From contig JANYIT010000324.1 of assembly GCA_025358725.1 (NCBI GenBank), forward strand, positions 1 to 35,351: a stretch of DNA of 35,351 nucleotides, read 5' to 3'. The translations under genes and the position numbers were made by a program. The notes below the pieces were generated by a model. It saw only the letters and a program-made list of their open reading frames with translations, made no database searches and was not told the DNA's origin. Within the stretch, counting starts at the first letter, position 1. Each line of letters begins with the position of its first letter. Below, piece after piece: positions 7,811 to 16,393 of the stretch. The DNA is from Chamaesiphon sp. GL140_3_metabinner_129_sub (lineage in GTDB: Bacteria > Cyanobacteriota > Cyanobacteriia > Cyanobacteriales > Chamaesiphonaceae).

Positions 7811-8698
7811 ATGCAAAACCAATTAGTCAAAGCTACTGTTTCCAAATATCAATGGTGCTGGCAAGGACAAGCATTAACCATTGCTTATGAGACAAATGGT
7901 GCTGGAGAGCCTATTCTCCTCTTACCTTCGTTTAGTACAGTTTCTAGCCGGACTGAGATGTCTAGCTTGGCGGATTATTTAGCTCCGCAATTCCAAGTTA
8001 CTACTGTTGATTTTCCAGGTTTCGGTGACTCTACTCGATCGCGGCTAGATTATTCGCCACCACTCTATCGCCAGTTTCTAGCAGACTTTGTTCGAGATAT
8101 CTATGCGTCGTCACCAGTGACAATGATCGCGGCTGGACATGCCGCAGGTTACGCGCTAGATCTTGCTGCCAGAATACCAACTAGTGTCTCCAAATTGGTT
8201 TTAGTCGCACCTACCTGGAGGGGACCATTACCAACGATGGCACGGGGACAAAAACCGTGGTTGCCAGTGGTGCGCGAACTAATTCGCACGCCGATTCTCG
8301 GTCAATTTTTTTACCAATTGAATACTACCCCCAGCTTCCTAAAATTTATGTATCGGCGACATGTTTATGCCGATGTTAGTAAATTGACTCCTACTCTGCT
8401 TAGCCAAAAACGACAATTGACTCAACAGCCAGGCGCAAGATTTGGGGCAGCCGCCTTTGTGACTGGGGGACTAGATCCCTATGTCGATCGATCTGACGCG
8501 ATCGCACATCTTCAATCTCTGAGTATACCTGTGACGATCGCGATCGGTGAAAATAGTCCACCCAAATCCAAAGCCGAAATGTTTGCCCTCGCCGAAGTTG
8601 CTCATGTGACTAGTTTTAGTCTACCTGGTACGCTGGGATTGCATGAGGAATATCCAGCCGAATTGTATACTCACATCAAACCATTCTTGTCTAGTTAA
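7811..8698 (+). CDS. Alpha/beta hydrolase-fold protein lacking the nucleophile serine
   Basis: The 295 residues have an alpha/beta-hydrolase fold: strand and oxyanion region EPILLLPSFSTVSSRTEM, then VTTVDFPGFGDSTRSRLDYSPPLYRQFLADFV, the elbow at residues 105-115, KLVLVAPTWRGPLPTMARG, and a late LGLHEEYPAELY with a candidate histidine. The nucleophile elbow reads GHAAG (109-113), where the family has GxSxG. The serine position is Ala111, so classical esterase or lipase chemistry is not expected. It may be a non-catalytic scaffold or a binder, or may use a different mechanism. No partner is obvious from the neighbours. The ATG at 7811 gives a full N-terminus. Confidence 0.8.
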   Translation: MQNQLVKATVSKYQWCWQGQALTIAYETNGAGEPILLLPSFSTVSSRTEMSSLADYLAPQFQVTTVDFPGFGDSTRSRLDYSPPLYRQFLADFVRDIYASSPVTMIAAGHAAGYALDLAARIPTSVSKLVLVAPTWRGPLPTMARGQKPWLPVVRELIRTPILGQFFYQLNTTPSFLKFMYRRHVYADVSKLTPTLLSQKRQLTQQPGARFGAAAFVTGGLDPYVDRSDAIAHLQSLSIPVTIAIGENSPPKSKAEMFALAEVAHVTSFSLPGTLGLHEEYPAELYTHIKPFLSS

Positions 8699-8718
8699 GT
8701 GAAATAAAGCAACAGCAA

Positions 8719-9915
8719 TTATCGTTTTGGTGCGCGATCAAAAGCTCGCGCGATCGCCTTCCATGCTAATTTAGGTTTCATCTCTCGATCGAATGGTAAA
8801 GGTCGAACAGGCGATCGATCGTCACGCGGAAATCTGTCTGATAGCCAACTATATCGATCGCTCAAACCCCAATTAACCACCGCAATTACCGATTTTTCAG
8901 CTAAAGCAGCAGTGAGATAATCTTCATATACTCCGGCGATCAGTCGATCTCGTTTAGTTACATCGATCGGCAAATTGTTGTCAGATACATCCAGCTCAGT
9001 AATCATAATTTTTAGCCCCAAGCTAGTGACATTCCGCAGAAATTTTCTAAACTGCTGCGGTTTAAAATCACTAGCACCATTCAAGTGAGACTGAATTCCC
9101 AAAGCATGTATTGGTGTACCTTTAGATTTGAGGTTCCTGAGTAGTTTCAGCACAGCAGCCTGTTGGACTGGGTTTTCTAGGTTGGTTTCATTGTAGACCA
9201 GCAAAGCCCGTGGATCCGATCTTGCGGCAATCCGAAATGCCAGATCGATAAAATTTGAACCTACATATTTTACCCATAGATCGTTTCTTAAACCATCAGA
9301 TCGACCATCGCCAACATCAATTGCTTCATTAACTACATCCCACGAATGCATTTTTCCGGCATAACGCTTCACCACAGTTTCAATATGATGAGTAAAAATT
9401 TGCTTGGCATTTTGATGATTTATTGTGCTTTCTAGCCAGCTAGGCAAGGCATCATAATAGATCAAAGGATGTCCCCGCAACAACATCTGATGATCGGCGG
9501 CAAACTTAGCAAAATAATCAGCTCTTTCAAAGTTAAACGTATCGACACTCGGACGAATCTGACTCCAATAAACTCCTGCTACCATCAAGCCACAGTCCCG
9601 AGCGAAAATAGACCGCAAGGTTGGATCATCTTTAAAGTTCTGATGATCGGCTTCTGGAAAAGCTCCATAAATTAAGCCTTTTGCCTTTGCTCTATTTTTG
9701 AGAGAATTCTTCCCAACTATTTTGAAAGTTCTCCGCTCGGAATCTTTGATTCTCTGTTGTAACCCCTTGCCTGGTGCATCAGTAAATAGATAAATTAGGT
9801 AACTTAATACTTTTAATTTACCTAATGACAAAACAGCCAAAGCCGTTACAGAGCTAATCCCGATCTGCAAAGCTTGTCGCCTAGATAGTAAGCGGTTTCG
9901 AGAAAATTTAACCAT
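8719..9915 (-). CDS. GH10 family endo-beta-1,4-xylanase-like enzyme, Tat-type N-terminus
   Basis: This 398-residue glycoside hydrolase has a (beta/alpha)8 fold. The acid/base Glu197 is in SWDVVNEAID and the nucleophile Glu307 in LKIMITELDVSD. Other GH10 landmarks are RGHPLIYYDALPSWL (usually RGHTLVWH...PSW), ALGIQSHLNG and NWGLSDRYSWL. The N-terminus has a twin-arginine motif (LLSRRQALQIG) before a hydrophobic stretch, so it is probably exported by Tat or left anchored in the membrane. The replacement of VWH by IYY in the substrate-cleft loop suggests a substrate other than plain xylan. It is on the same strand as the glycan block, 301 bases beyond the epimerase gene, which fits a role in trimming or remodelling an exopolysaccharide. 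That role is inferred. Confidence 0.88.
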   Translation of the reverse strand: MVKFSRNRLLSRRQALQIGISSVTALAVLSLGKLKVLSYLIYLFTDAPGKGLQQRIKDSERRTFKIVGKNSLKNRAKAKGLIYGAFPEADHQNFKDDPTLRSIFARDCGLMVAGVYWSQIRPSVDTFNFERADYFAKFAADHQMLLRGHPLIYYDALPSWLESTINHQNAKQIFTHHIETVVKRYAGKMHSWDVVNEAIDVGDGRSDGLRNDLWVKYVGSNFIDLAFRIAARSDPRALLVYNETNLENPVQQAAVLKLLRNLKSKGTPIHALGIQSHLNGASDFKPQQFRKFLRNVTSLGLKIMITELDVSDNNLPIDVTKRDRLIAGVYEDYLTAALAEKSVIAVVNWGLSDRYSWLSDRFPRDDRSPVRPLPFDREMKPKLAWKAIARAFDRAPKR

Positions 9916-10216
9916 AGAGCAATTCTATCTGAGTTCCTATCGCAATCCTATTTGAGTTCTTTTGTTAGTAATGTTAACTTTTAGAGGGCAGACATGAAGC
10001 ACCGCCCTCTAAAAGTAAAGTTACGCTTCTCACTTAAGATCGCTATAGCAGTAACGTTAACTCGTAGGGGCGGTGCTTCACTAGTAATGAGCGCAGCCTC
10101 TGCCTCAGCAGAAGTATGCTCGCTCTACTCGATAATTTGTGTCGATTTCCTTGCTTGAGAAGTTATGTACTGCTGGCATTGGCGATCCAAAGCACAAGTA
10201 CACCAACGAAACATTA
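9916..10216. other. Intergenic region with alternative inverted repeats
   Basis: It separates the epimerase gene from the GH10 gene. It holds the inverted repeats at 9977-10016 and 9995-10080, described separately. No gene was seen. Confidence 0.6.
9973..10080. repeat. Overlapping inverted repeats able to form alternative hairpins
   Basis: ACTTTTAGAGGGC (9977-9989) pairs with GCCCTCTAAAAGT (10004-10016) as a 13-bp stem. TGAAGCACCGCCC (9995-10007), which lies mostly in the loop of that hairpin, also pairs perfectly with GGGCGGTGCTTCA (10068-10080). The two pairings overlap at 10004-10007 and exclude each other. The second arm sits in GTAGGGGCGG, a GTAGGGG repeat-family sequence common between cyanobacterial genes. 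There is no T run, so this is not a standard terminator. Confidence 0.65.
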
Positions 10217-11173
10217 CTATTTTTTCAGTTGAGCGTCGATCCATTTGTAAGTATCGGACATTCCTTGTTCTAAAGTGATGTTAGGCGACCAACCCAGCTT
10301 TGCTTGAATCAGGGTGTTGTCTGAGTTTCGGCCTTTAGGTCCGACAGGTTTGGTCAGATCGTACTTACAGTGAATCTTCTTACCAGAAATATCACTAATC
10401 ATGGCAATCAACTCATTGATTGTGACCATCCGATCTGAACCTAGATTGAGTGGGATGGTGACATCTGAGTTCATGATCCGAATGCAACCTTCTACGCAAT
10501 CATCGACATAACAATAAGAGCGCGCCTGAGTACCATCGCCCCAAACCTCAATTTCACCCTCATTGCCTTCGATTTTGGCAATTTTCCGACAGAGTGCGGC
10601 TGGAGACTTTTCTCTCCCCCCGTCGTAGGTGCCTAATGGGCCGTAGATATTGTGAAAGCGAGCCACTTTGATATTCAAACCGTAAGACTTGCGATAGGTT
10701 TCATGCATCATCTCCGCAGTCAATTTTTCCCAACCATATTCCATATCAGGATCGGCAGGAAAAACTTTATCTTCTTTCAGACCTGGGCTATCATTTGTCT
10801 CTTGTAAATAATTTGGGTATACACAAGCGGAGGATGAATAAAAAATATTTTCTACTCCACTTAAGCGACAAGCTTCTAATGTATTTGTAGACATCAGGAG
10901 ATTGTCATGGAGAATCTCGGCTGGCGCAGCATGAGTCCAACCAATACCCCCCATATTAGCAGCCAAGCAATATGCGGTATCTACATCTCTGGTCGCTTTG
11001 AGACAATCATCCTGTCTTCTGAGATCTAAAATTTCAAATTCATCAGCACAGGTTTCATCAAATTCAGGACGTTTGACATCTACTCCTCTCACCCAAAAAC
11101 CCTGCTCTTTCAGTCTTTTAACCAAGTGAGAACCGATAAATCCACCTGCACCACCGACTAGAATTTTTTTCAT
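10217..11173 (-). CDS. GDP-mannose 3,5-epimerase homologue (extended SDR)
   Basis: The 318-residue SDR protein has a Rossmann NAD site GGAGGFIG (residues 7-14) and the pair Tyr146/Lys150 in MEYGWEK. Its closest recognisable relative is plant GDP-D-mannose 3,5-epimerase: SSACVYP, RFHNIYGPLGTYDGGREKSPAAL, WGDGTQARSYCYVDDCVEG, NLGSD, GPKGRNSDN and KLGWSPN all match. The epimerase acid/base residues are conserved with the same spacing as in the Arabidopsis enzyme (Cys145, Tyr174, Lys217): here Cys117, Tyr146, Lys189. It should convert GDP-D-mannose to GDP-L-galactose and/or GDP-L-gulose, supplying an unusual sugar to the glycosyltransferases upstream in the same run. The ATG at 11173 gives a full Rossmann start. 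Confidence 0.87.
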   Translation of the reverse strand: MKKILVGGAGGFIGSHLVKRLKEQGFWVRGVDVKRPEFDETCADEFEILDLRRQDDCLKATRDVDTAYCLAANMGGIGWTHAAPAEILHDNLLMSTNTLEACRLSGVENIFYSSSACVYPNYLQETNDSPGLKEDKVFPADPDMEYGWEKLTAEMMHETYRKSYGLNIKVARFHNIYGPLGTYDGGREKSPAALCRKIAKIEGNEGEIEVWGDGTQARSYCYVDDCVEGCIRIMNSDVTIPLNLGSDRMVTINELIAMISDISGKKIHCKYDLTKPVGPKGRNSDNTLIQAKLGWSPNITLEQGMSDTYKWIDAQLKK

Positions 11174-11232
11174 TTTATTTTTGTTTGATAATTACAGCTT
11201 AAGTCTACGTTGCCTGGAAATATTGGGAGAAT

Positions 11233-12006
11233 TTAGATTTTTCGAGTGTTAAATTTCTTCAGACCCACGACCTGCAAAAAGAACATCCATAGAAAAATAA
11301 CATTATATAATGTATATCGTTTCCACAATCTTTTTGGATCTTGAAACAATCTAAATAGCCATTCAAATCCTGACTTTTGGATTAAAACTGGAGCCTGATT
11401 AATCGTGCCACCAAAAAAATCAAATGCTGCTCCAGAGGCAATCATGATCGTCCCTGGAATTTTATCTAAATGTGCTTGCATCCATCTATCTTGCTTAGGA
11501 GATCCTAATCCGACAATAATGAAATCAGGATTTGTCTGATTAATTTGCGCACAAATTTCTCGATCTTCTGCTGGTGTTAATTGTCTAAATGGAGGTGAAT
11601 ATGCTCCGACAATATTTATACCCGGAAACTTGTTTTCGAGAAATGATTGCATTTTTTCGGGAACACCTTCAGCACCACCGTACAAATATAACCGATAATT
11701 AGATTGAAGGCTTCTTTCGCACAATTTCAAAATGATATCTGGTGCATAAAGACGATCGCATCTTTCACCAGTCAAAAGTTTAATCCAGTATACAAATGGC
11801 ATACTATCTGCACCTGAAATATCAGCCTTATCAAAAATCTCTGCTATTTCAGGATTCAAATAGCTCTCAACAGCACAGTTGACATTTAAACAAGCAACAT
11901 GTTTGGATTTGGCTTGCTTATCTTGTAGCCAGTCATCACACCGTTCAAATAATTTGTTGTAGGTGATTGCATCTACACGAGTACCAATAAAATTACATGT
12001 TTTCAT
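11233..12006 (-). CDS. WecG/TagA/CpsF family glycosyltransferase (GT26)
   Basis: The 257 residues match the WecG/TagA/CpsF fold. Features are LNVNCAVESYLNP, the conserved aspartate in ADISGADSMPFVYW (Asp67), RLYLYGGAEGVPEKMQSFLENKFPGINIVGAYSPPF, IIVGLGSPKQDRWMQAHLDKI, GAAFDFFGGTINQAP and the C-terminal membrane-targeting tail GFEWLFRLFQDPKRLWKRY. Members add the second sugar (for example ManNAcA or ManNAc) onto an undecaprenyl-linked first sugar. That fits the initiating sugar-phosphate transferase at 31253 and the flippase at 14925. The epimerase gene follows 59 bases on. A 414-base AT-rich gap lies upstream, so this gene may start its own transcript. Confidence 0.92.
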   Translation of the reverse strand: MKTCNFIGTRVDAITYNKLFERCDDWLQDKQAKSKHVACLNVNCAVESYLNPEIAEIFDKADISGADSMPFVYWIKLLTGERCDRLYAPDIILKLCERSLQSNYRLYLYGGAEGVPEKMQSFLENKFPGINIVGAYSPPFRQLTPAEDREICAQINQTNPDFIIVGLGSPKQDRWMQAHLDKIPGTIMIASGAAFDFFGGTINQAPVLIQKSGFEWLFRLFQDPKRLWKRYTLYNVIFLWMFFLQVVGLKKFNTRKI

Positions 12007-12420
12007 ATTTTTGATCGAGAACTCTTTTTGTGCTTTTTAATTCATCATTTATAATAAAACAATCCCAAAGTAGAACTTAAAGATTTATGTATGAAGGATA
12101 ATTACCGAACCGAAGTTGGTTTGATTGCTGAGATTATCCATTAATAACTTTTGATCGTTACATCAACTAATTTGGATAGCAAATGTGTACTGTTTGGTAT
12201 CGACCATCTAAATTATAATAAACTATTAGTCCTGATTAGATCGTCAGCCATTAGGCTTAAACGATTAATATATATTATACATTTTTTATTGGCATCATTA
12301 TGTTTAGGTTAGTTCAATCAAAACAAAGATTATATAATTAATTTCACCAGCTTCCTAGATCTATATTTATCATTTTTTATTTATCCGAATAGTATTTCTT
12401 GTGGTTCTATAGATATTGCT
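12007..12420. other. AT-rich gap within the glycan run
   Basis: These 414 bases hold no open frame with protein character. The side next to the WecG-family gene reads, on the minus strand, GTTTTATTATAAATGATG about 45 bases before its ATG. This contains a -10-like TTATAA/TATAAA but no clear -35. A separate promoter for the last two genes is plausible. Nothing else was seen. Confidence 0.4.
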
Positions 12421-13503
12421 TTATCTGTCGATTGTATTATCAAGGCACTCTGTAAAAATATTTACTAATCGAACACAATACTTACTTACTTCAAAAGGAC
12501 TAACTGCTTCTTTAGCCGCACTTCCTAAAGATAGCCTCAAATGTTCATTGTCGATTAAAGATTGCATTATATCTGACAATTGTTTGATCTCGCCAGGATT
12601 TACTAATAGACCATTTACACCCGAGATTACTAACTCAGGAATACCACCTACTGGTGTCGTGATCGTCGGTAATTGCCAACTCATTGCCTCCAGTAGTGCC
12701 ATTGGCAGACCTTCATTGTAAGAAGGCAATACAAAGACATCTGCACTCGCTAAAAGTTCATTTCTTTGCTGTTCATCTACCCAGTCTAAAATTGTAATGT
12801 ATTGATTTAAATTAAGTTTCTCTATTAAATCTCTTGCTCTTTCACCTTCTCCATCACCTGCCATAATCAATCGAGCATTCTGTTTTTTAGCCAAAGGAAT
12901 TGAATCAAAAGCATCGATTAAATCGAATGCTCCTTTTCGTTCACCAATTCTGCCTAAAAATAGAAAAGTAACCTTTTTAGAATTAATTCTATGAGGAACT
13001 TTTATCGGAAATTTAACAGGATTAGGCAGGACAATTACTCGTTCTGCTTTTAGTCCAAGATTCTCTACGTAGAATTTCTTCCAACTATGCGACAAAACAA
13101 TAAATCTGGTTGATTTACAAAATGTCCATCTTAATCCAAGTCTAACTATCGGTGGTAGATTAGCATAAAATACATGAAAATCAGCACTATGACTATGAAG
13201 GACTACTGGCTTACGAAACAGCCAAGCGATCGTCGTGGTACATGCTTGACGAAAAGCACTACCTCTCTCTGCAACATGAATATGTACGAGATCGACTTCT
13301 GTTGTCAAGAGTCGCCAGGATAATAATCCTAAAGCTTGAATAAATACTAATATTTTACGTGCTGTCGATCCATTTGGTAATGTAACAATATGATGAATTT
13401 CGATCTGATTAGGCGTATTATTCAATATCAATTTTTGAACAGAAACTATGCCACCCGATCGATCTAAACTTTCCCCTAGCATGAGAATTTGGATTTTGTT
13501 CAT
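12421..13503 (-). CDS. GT4 family glycosyltransferase
   Basis: The 360 residues form a two-domain GT-B enzyme. The N-terminal acceptor domain has the glycine-rich loop LDRSGGIVSVQKL and VDLVHIHVAERGSAFRQA. The linker is VIVLPNPV and the donor domain starts FLFLGRIGERKGAFDLIDAF. The GT4 EX7E motif is intact: Glu264 and Glu272 in NEGLPMALLEAMSWQLPTI. It should be a retaining, cytoplasmic, membrane-associated enzyme adding one sugar of the repeat unit. The donor and acceptor cannot be read from the sequence. It lies between the Wzy-like gene (108 bases upstream) and the AT-rich gap. Confidence 0.92.
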   Translation of the reverse strand: MNKIQILMLGESLDRSGGIVSVQKLILNNTPNQIEIHHIVTLPNGSTARKILVFIQALGLLSWRLLTTEVDLVHIHVAERGSAFRQACTTTIAWLFRKPVVLHSHSADFHVFYANLPPIVRLGLRWTFCKSTRFIVLSHSWKKFYVENLGLKAERVIVLPNPVKFPIKVPHRINSKKVTFLFLGRIGERKGAFDLIDAFDSIPLAKKQNARLIMAGDGEGERARDLIEKLNLNQYITILDWVDEQQRNELLASADVFVLPSYNEGLPMALLEAMSWQLPTITTPVGGIPELVISGVNGLLVNPGEIKQLSDIMQSLIDNEHLRLSLGSAAKEAVSPFEVSKYCVRLVNIFTECLDNTIDR

Positions 13504-13611
13504 TGCTAATCTATATATATTTTGTATGCAAATATTGAATACGATAATAGCCGCTTAATTGCTCTCGAAAATCGTAAATCAATTGAATCCAGGGTAACCA
13601 TCAAAATAATA

Positions 13612-14874
13612 TTATGCTTCCTCCAGAACTGAATCGACCATGCTACTTGATGTTGGGATGGAGAGAGAGAAAAATACTGACAATTGTAAAACCCACAAAA
13701 AGTTATTTTGTAATACTAAAACACTTTCTGTTAAATTTGATAAGACAATATAAGAAAGCAGTAGTATTGGCCAAAATGCTTCTGATGTTTTGGTGTTTTT
13801 GATATATATTAGTGATTTTTGAAAACTAATAATGTATTGAATCGTATAAATTAAAAGTCCAACTAATCCTAGTTCGAGGCAAAGATCTAGATAACCATTA
13901 TGACCGTTGGGAGCTTTGAATTCGGATGCATTCAAGACATAGGCAGAAGGACCATCTAATCCTTGCCAAAATGCACCATATCCATAGCCTAACCAAGGAT
14001 TTTCCCAAATTTTGTCCAACATTAGCGGCCAAAAATTTGTGCGGCCAGTAAATGTTAGATCTTTGCCCAATGCACCTACAAGTTGTTCGGAATTAGCTGC
14101 AATTAATAAGTAAAAGAGTATCCCAATTGATGTCATTCCAATTATGATCGGAACCATGAAAAGATAGTTCCAGCGTAAAATAGGTAAAATAGCTAACAAG
14201 CTCAGCAAGATGATCAGGTTAATTATCGGTGACGCTGCTTTTGTAAATATCATTAGCATTACTGATGCACCGAGTAGACTCCAAAAAATCCACCGCTGTT
14301 TTGGAGAGATTAATGCCAAAAGGTAAAAGACAATAGCACTAGGAACCATGATTTTACCAAGAACATTCTTGTGATTATAAATGCCACGCCAAGCTCCGAC
14401 ATGAAAGCCACCCATCACTCCATACTTCGGCAGTAATACTACAAATAGTAGACTAGTAAAAATAATGATGCCAAAGATCCAACCCAGTAAATATAGCTGT
14501 TCCTTTAAACTATAGCGACTGGATAAATAAAGTGAAAACATGATTGTACCAGTCAATGCAATCACGCGAGTTCTGGTTAAATCTGGTGAATACGACCAAA
14601 AGATGGAAAATACAGCTAATCCTAATAACAACCAGATAAATTGACTTTTTAAAATTACGAGTATCACTTTTTGCCACCTTAAAATCAACAGACAAAAAGT
14701 GATCAGATAAATCAATAGAAATATTTGATTAATAGAGGGTAGCTCAGGAGTAGTGTCAGGAAACTCACCCTCGCTTACTCCATTAGTAAAAATTACAAAT
14801 AATGGTCCTCCTGAATAATGAATAAAAGAAATAATCGCGAATATTTTTTCGGATAAGATTAATAGCTTATTCAT
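13612..14874 (-). CDS. O-antigen ligase/Wzy-like polymerase family membrane protein
   Basis: The 420 residues have about ten to twelve hydrophobic segments, short loops and one longer periplasmic loop, the standard layout of the Wzy_C (O-antigen ligase/polymerase) family. The loop contains DLTFTGRTNFWPLMLDKIWENPWLGYGYGAFW and then FKAPNGHNGYLDLCLELGLVGLLIY. The GRxxFW and GHNGYLDLxLELGLxG patterns carry the arginine and histidine thought to act on the polyprenyl-linked donor. It either polymerises the repeat unit (Wzy) or transfers the finished glycan to an acceptor (WaaL-like); sequence alone does not separate these. It is 50 bases after the flippase gene on the same strand. Confidence 0.88.
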   Translation of the reverse strand: MNKLLILSEKIFAIISFIHYSGGPLFVIFTNGVSEGEFPDTTPELPSINQIFLLIYLITFCLLILRWQKVILVILKSQFIWLLLGLAVFSIFWSYSPDLTRTRVIALTGTIMFSLYLSSRYSLKEQLYLLGWIFGIIIFTSLLFVVLLPKYGVMGGFHVGAWRGIYNHKNVLGKIMVPSAIVFYLLALISPKQRWIFWSLLGASVMLMIFTKAASPIINLIILLSLLAILPILRWNYLFMVPIIIGMTSIGILFYLLIAANSEQLVGALGKDLTFTGRTNFWPLMLDKIWENPWLGYGYGAFWQGLDGPSAYVLNASEFKAPNGHNGYLDLCLELGLVGLLIYTIQYIISFQKSLIYIKNTKTSEAFWPILLLSYIVLSNLTESVLVLQNNFLWVLQLSVFFSLSIPTSSSMVDSVLEEA

Positions 14875-14924
14875 GGCTGTAAGTATTGCAATAACTCATT
14901 TTCTCATTCTATAATCTGCATCCA

Positions 14925-16256
14925 TCATTTTTGCTTGTCTTGGACAAAGATATTTAAAGCTAATGCTTTTGTCATAACCCAACCAAATTTACGTGCTGGT
15001 GGATAGATAAAGCACACAATATAATCTGCAAATAAATAAGAAATGACTGTTGCAATAGCTGCGCCCAATTCTTTGTAGATCGGGATTAGCCAAAAATTTA
15101 AGCCAATATTCATTGCTGCACCGATAAAACTAGCTGTCATCGCAAATATAGTCAACTCTTCTGCCGCCACCCAAATTTGCCTGACGTTACCAAAAAACAA
15201 CCAGATCGAGGACCAAATATGGATTGACAATATTACACCAGCAGGAGCGTAACTTTCACCAAATACAAAAACAACTATTGGTGTTGCAAAAAATGTTGTA
15301 GGAATAGCTACACCATAAAATATCAGTGCCAATAAGTTACAAAGCTTTTGCATTTTTTGATAGTATGCTTTCTCACTGATCTGCTTTGCTTCCATAATAT
15401 AAGGGGTTACCGATCTAGTAATTGCTAGAACAAGCCACGCCCAATTCTCTGATAATTTTACTGCTACTGCATAGATACCTACAGCATGGGAATCAGCTAG
15501 TTGTCCGATCATGATTTGATCTACATTTAGATAAATCATCACTGATAAGCTGGAAAATATTAACGGCCAGCTTACTTTAACTAGTTTAATAGCACGCTGT
15601 TTGTTAACATGCCATTTTTGAATTTTTTGTCCGGTGATTTGATAAGCAACGATACAAGTAATTGTCGCTAAAACACTCTCCACCAAGATCAACACAGCAA
15701 AAGCAATCAGTGGTGCTTGGATCTGGATTAATACAACCCTGCCCAATGTAGCAATTAGAAAAGCTGTATAGCTTGAGATGATTGAATATTTTGACTGAAC
15801 CTGAGATTGAAACCAAGTATCGATATTATCAGGTAACGTTTGAAAAAGTAGGGAACTTGACATAATCAGGACGATCATCCGCGCTGTTGGATCGTCGGGG
15901 CGTAGCCAAAAAATTACGCCGATTAATAAGCAAAAAGAGACAATTCCACTAATAAACTGTACAAAAGCTGCGGTACCAAGTACTTCATATCGATTAGATG
16001 GTTCGTTTACTGAGTCGCGGAGCACAAAATGGCTGATACCCATTTGAGCGATATTGGCAGAAATAGCTGCCAGTGCAAACCCATAATTTAAGGTTCCAAA
16101 TTGTTCTACTCCCAAATAGCGAGCCATCCAAGCAGCTACCACAACAGCTAAACCTGCTCGCAAGATACGCCCGCCGATCAACCAGCTCATATTAGCAAGT
16201 ATCTTGCGGATGTTAGGACTAAGATTTTTAATTGTGCTGTTTAATTTATTTAACAT
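14925..16256 (-). CDS. Wzx-like polysaccharide/oligosaccharide flippase
   Basis: This 443-residue polytopic protein of the MOP superfamily has about 12 hydrophobic segments. The typical start is NMSWLIGGRILRAGLAVVVAAWMARYLGVEQFGTLNYGFALAAI. LNVDQIMIGQLADSHAVGIYAVAVKLSENW carries the family's mid-protein VDxxMIG motif, and the C-terminus has AAMNIGLNFWLIPIYKELGAAIATVISY. It should flip the undecaprenyl-linked unit made by the neighbouring glycosyltransferases to the outside. It is distinct from the MurJ at 1427, which serves peptidoglycan. A cargo that carries the NRPS/PKS product is possible but not shown. Confidence 0.93.
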   Translation of the reverse strand: MLNKLNSTIKNLSPNIRKILANMSWLIGGRILRAGLAVVVAAWMARYLGVEQFGTLNYGFALAAISANIAQMGISHFVLRDSVNEPSNRYEVLGTAAFVQFISGIVSFCLLIGVIFWLRPDDPTARMIVLIMSSSLLFQTLPDNIDTWFQSQVQSKYSIISSYTAFLIATLGRVVLIQIQAPLIAFAVLILVESVLATITCIVAYQITGQKIQKWHVNKQRAIKLVKVSWPLIFSSLSVMIYLNVDQIMIGQLADSHAVGIYAVAVKLSENWAWLVLAITRSVTPYIMEAKQISEKAYYQKMQKLCNLLALIFYGVAIPTTFFATPIVVFVFGESYAPAGVILSIHIWSSIWLFFGNVRQIWVAAEELTIFAMTASFIGAAMNIGLNFWLIPIYKELGAAIATVISYLFADYIVCFIYPPARKFGWVMTKALALNIFVQDKQK

Positions 16257-16393
16257 TTGACTTAAAATAGATTATGCTATATTTCATGCAATTTTAGATA
16301 GTAAATAATTAATTAATAACGCAATCAAAAATATGATATCTATCTTAAATTGCTTGTGAATTTTTTATTCAAAAATCTAGTGATCGATATTAA

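Noticed and set aside
14925-16256. Flippase considered as a second MurJ
   Set aside because: It lacks the MurJ N-terminal pattern and carries the Wzx-type LNVDQIMIG motif. Its context is glycosyltransferases, and a true MurJ is present at 1427-3052.
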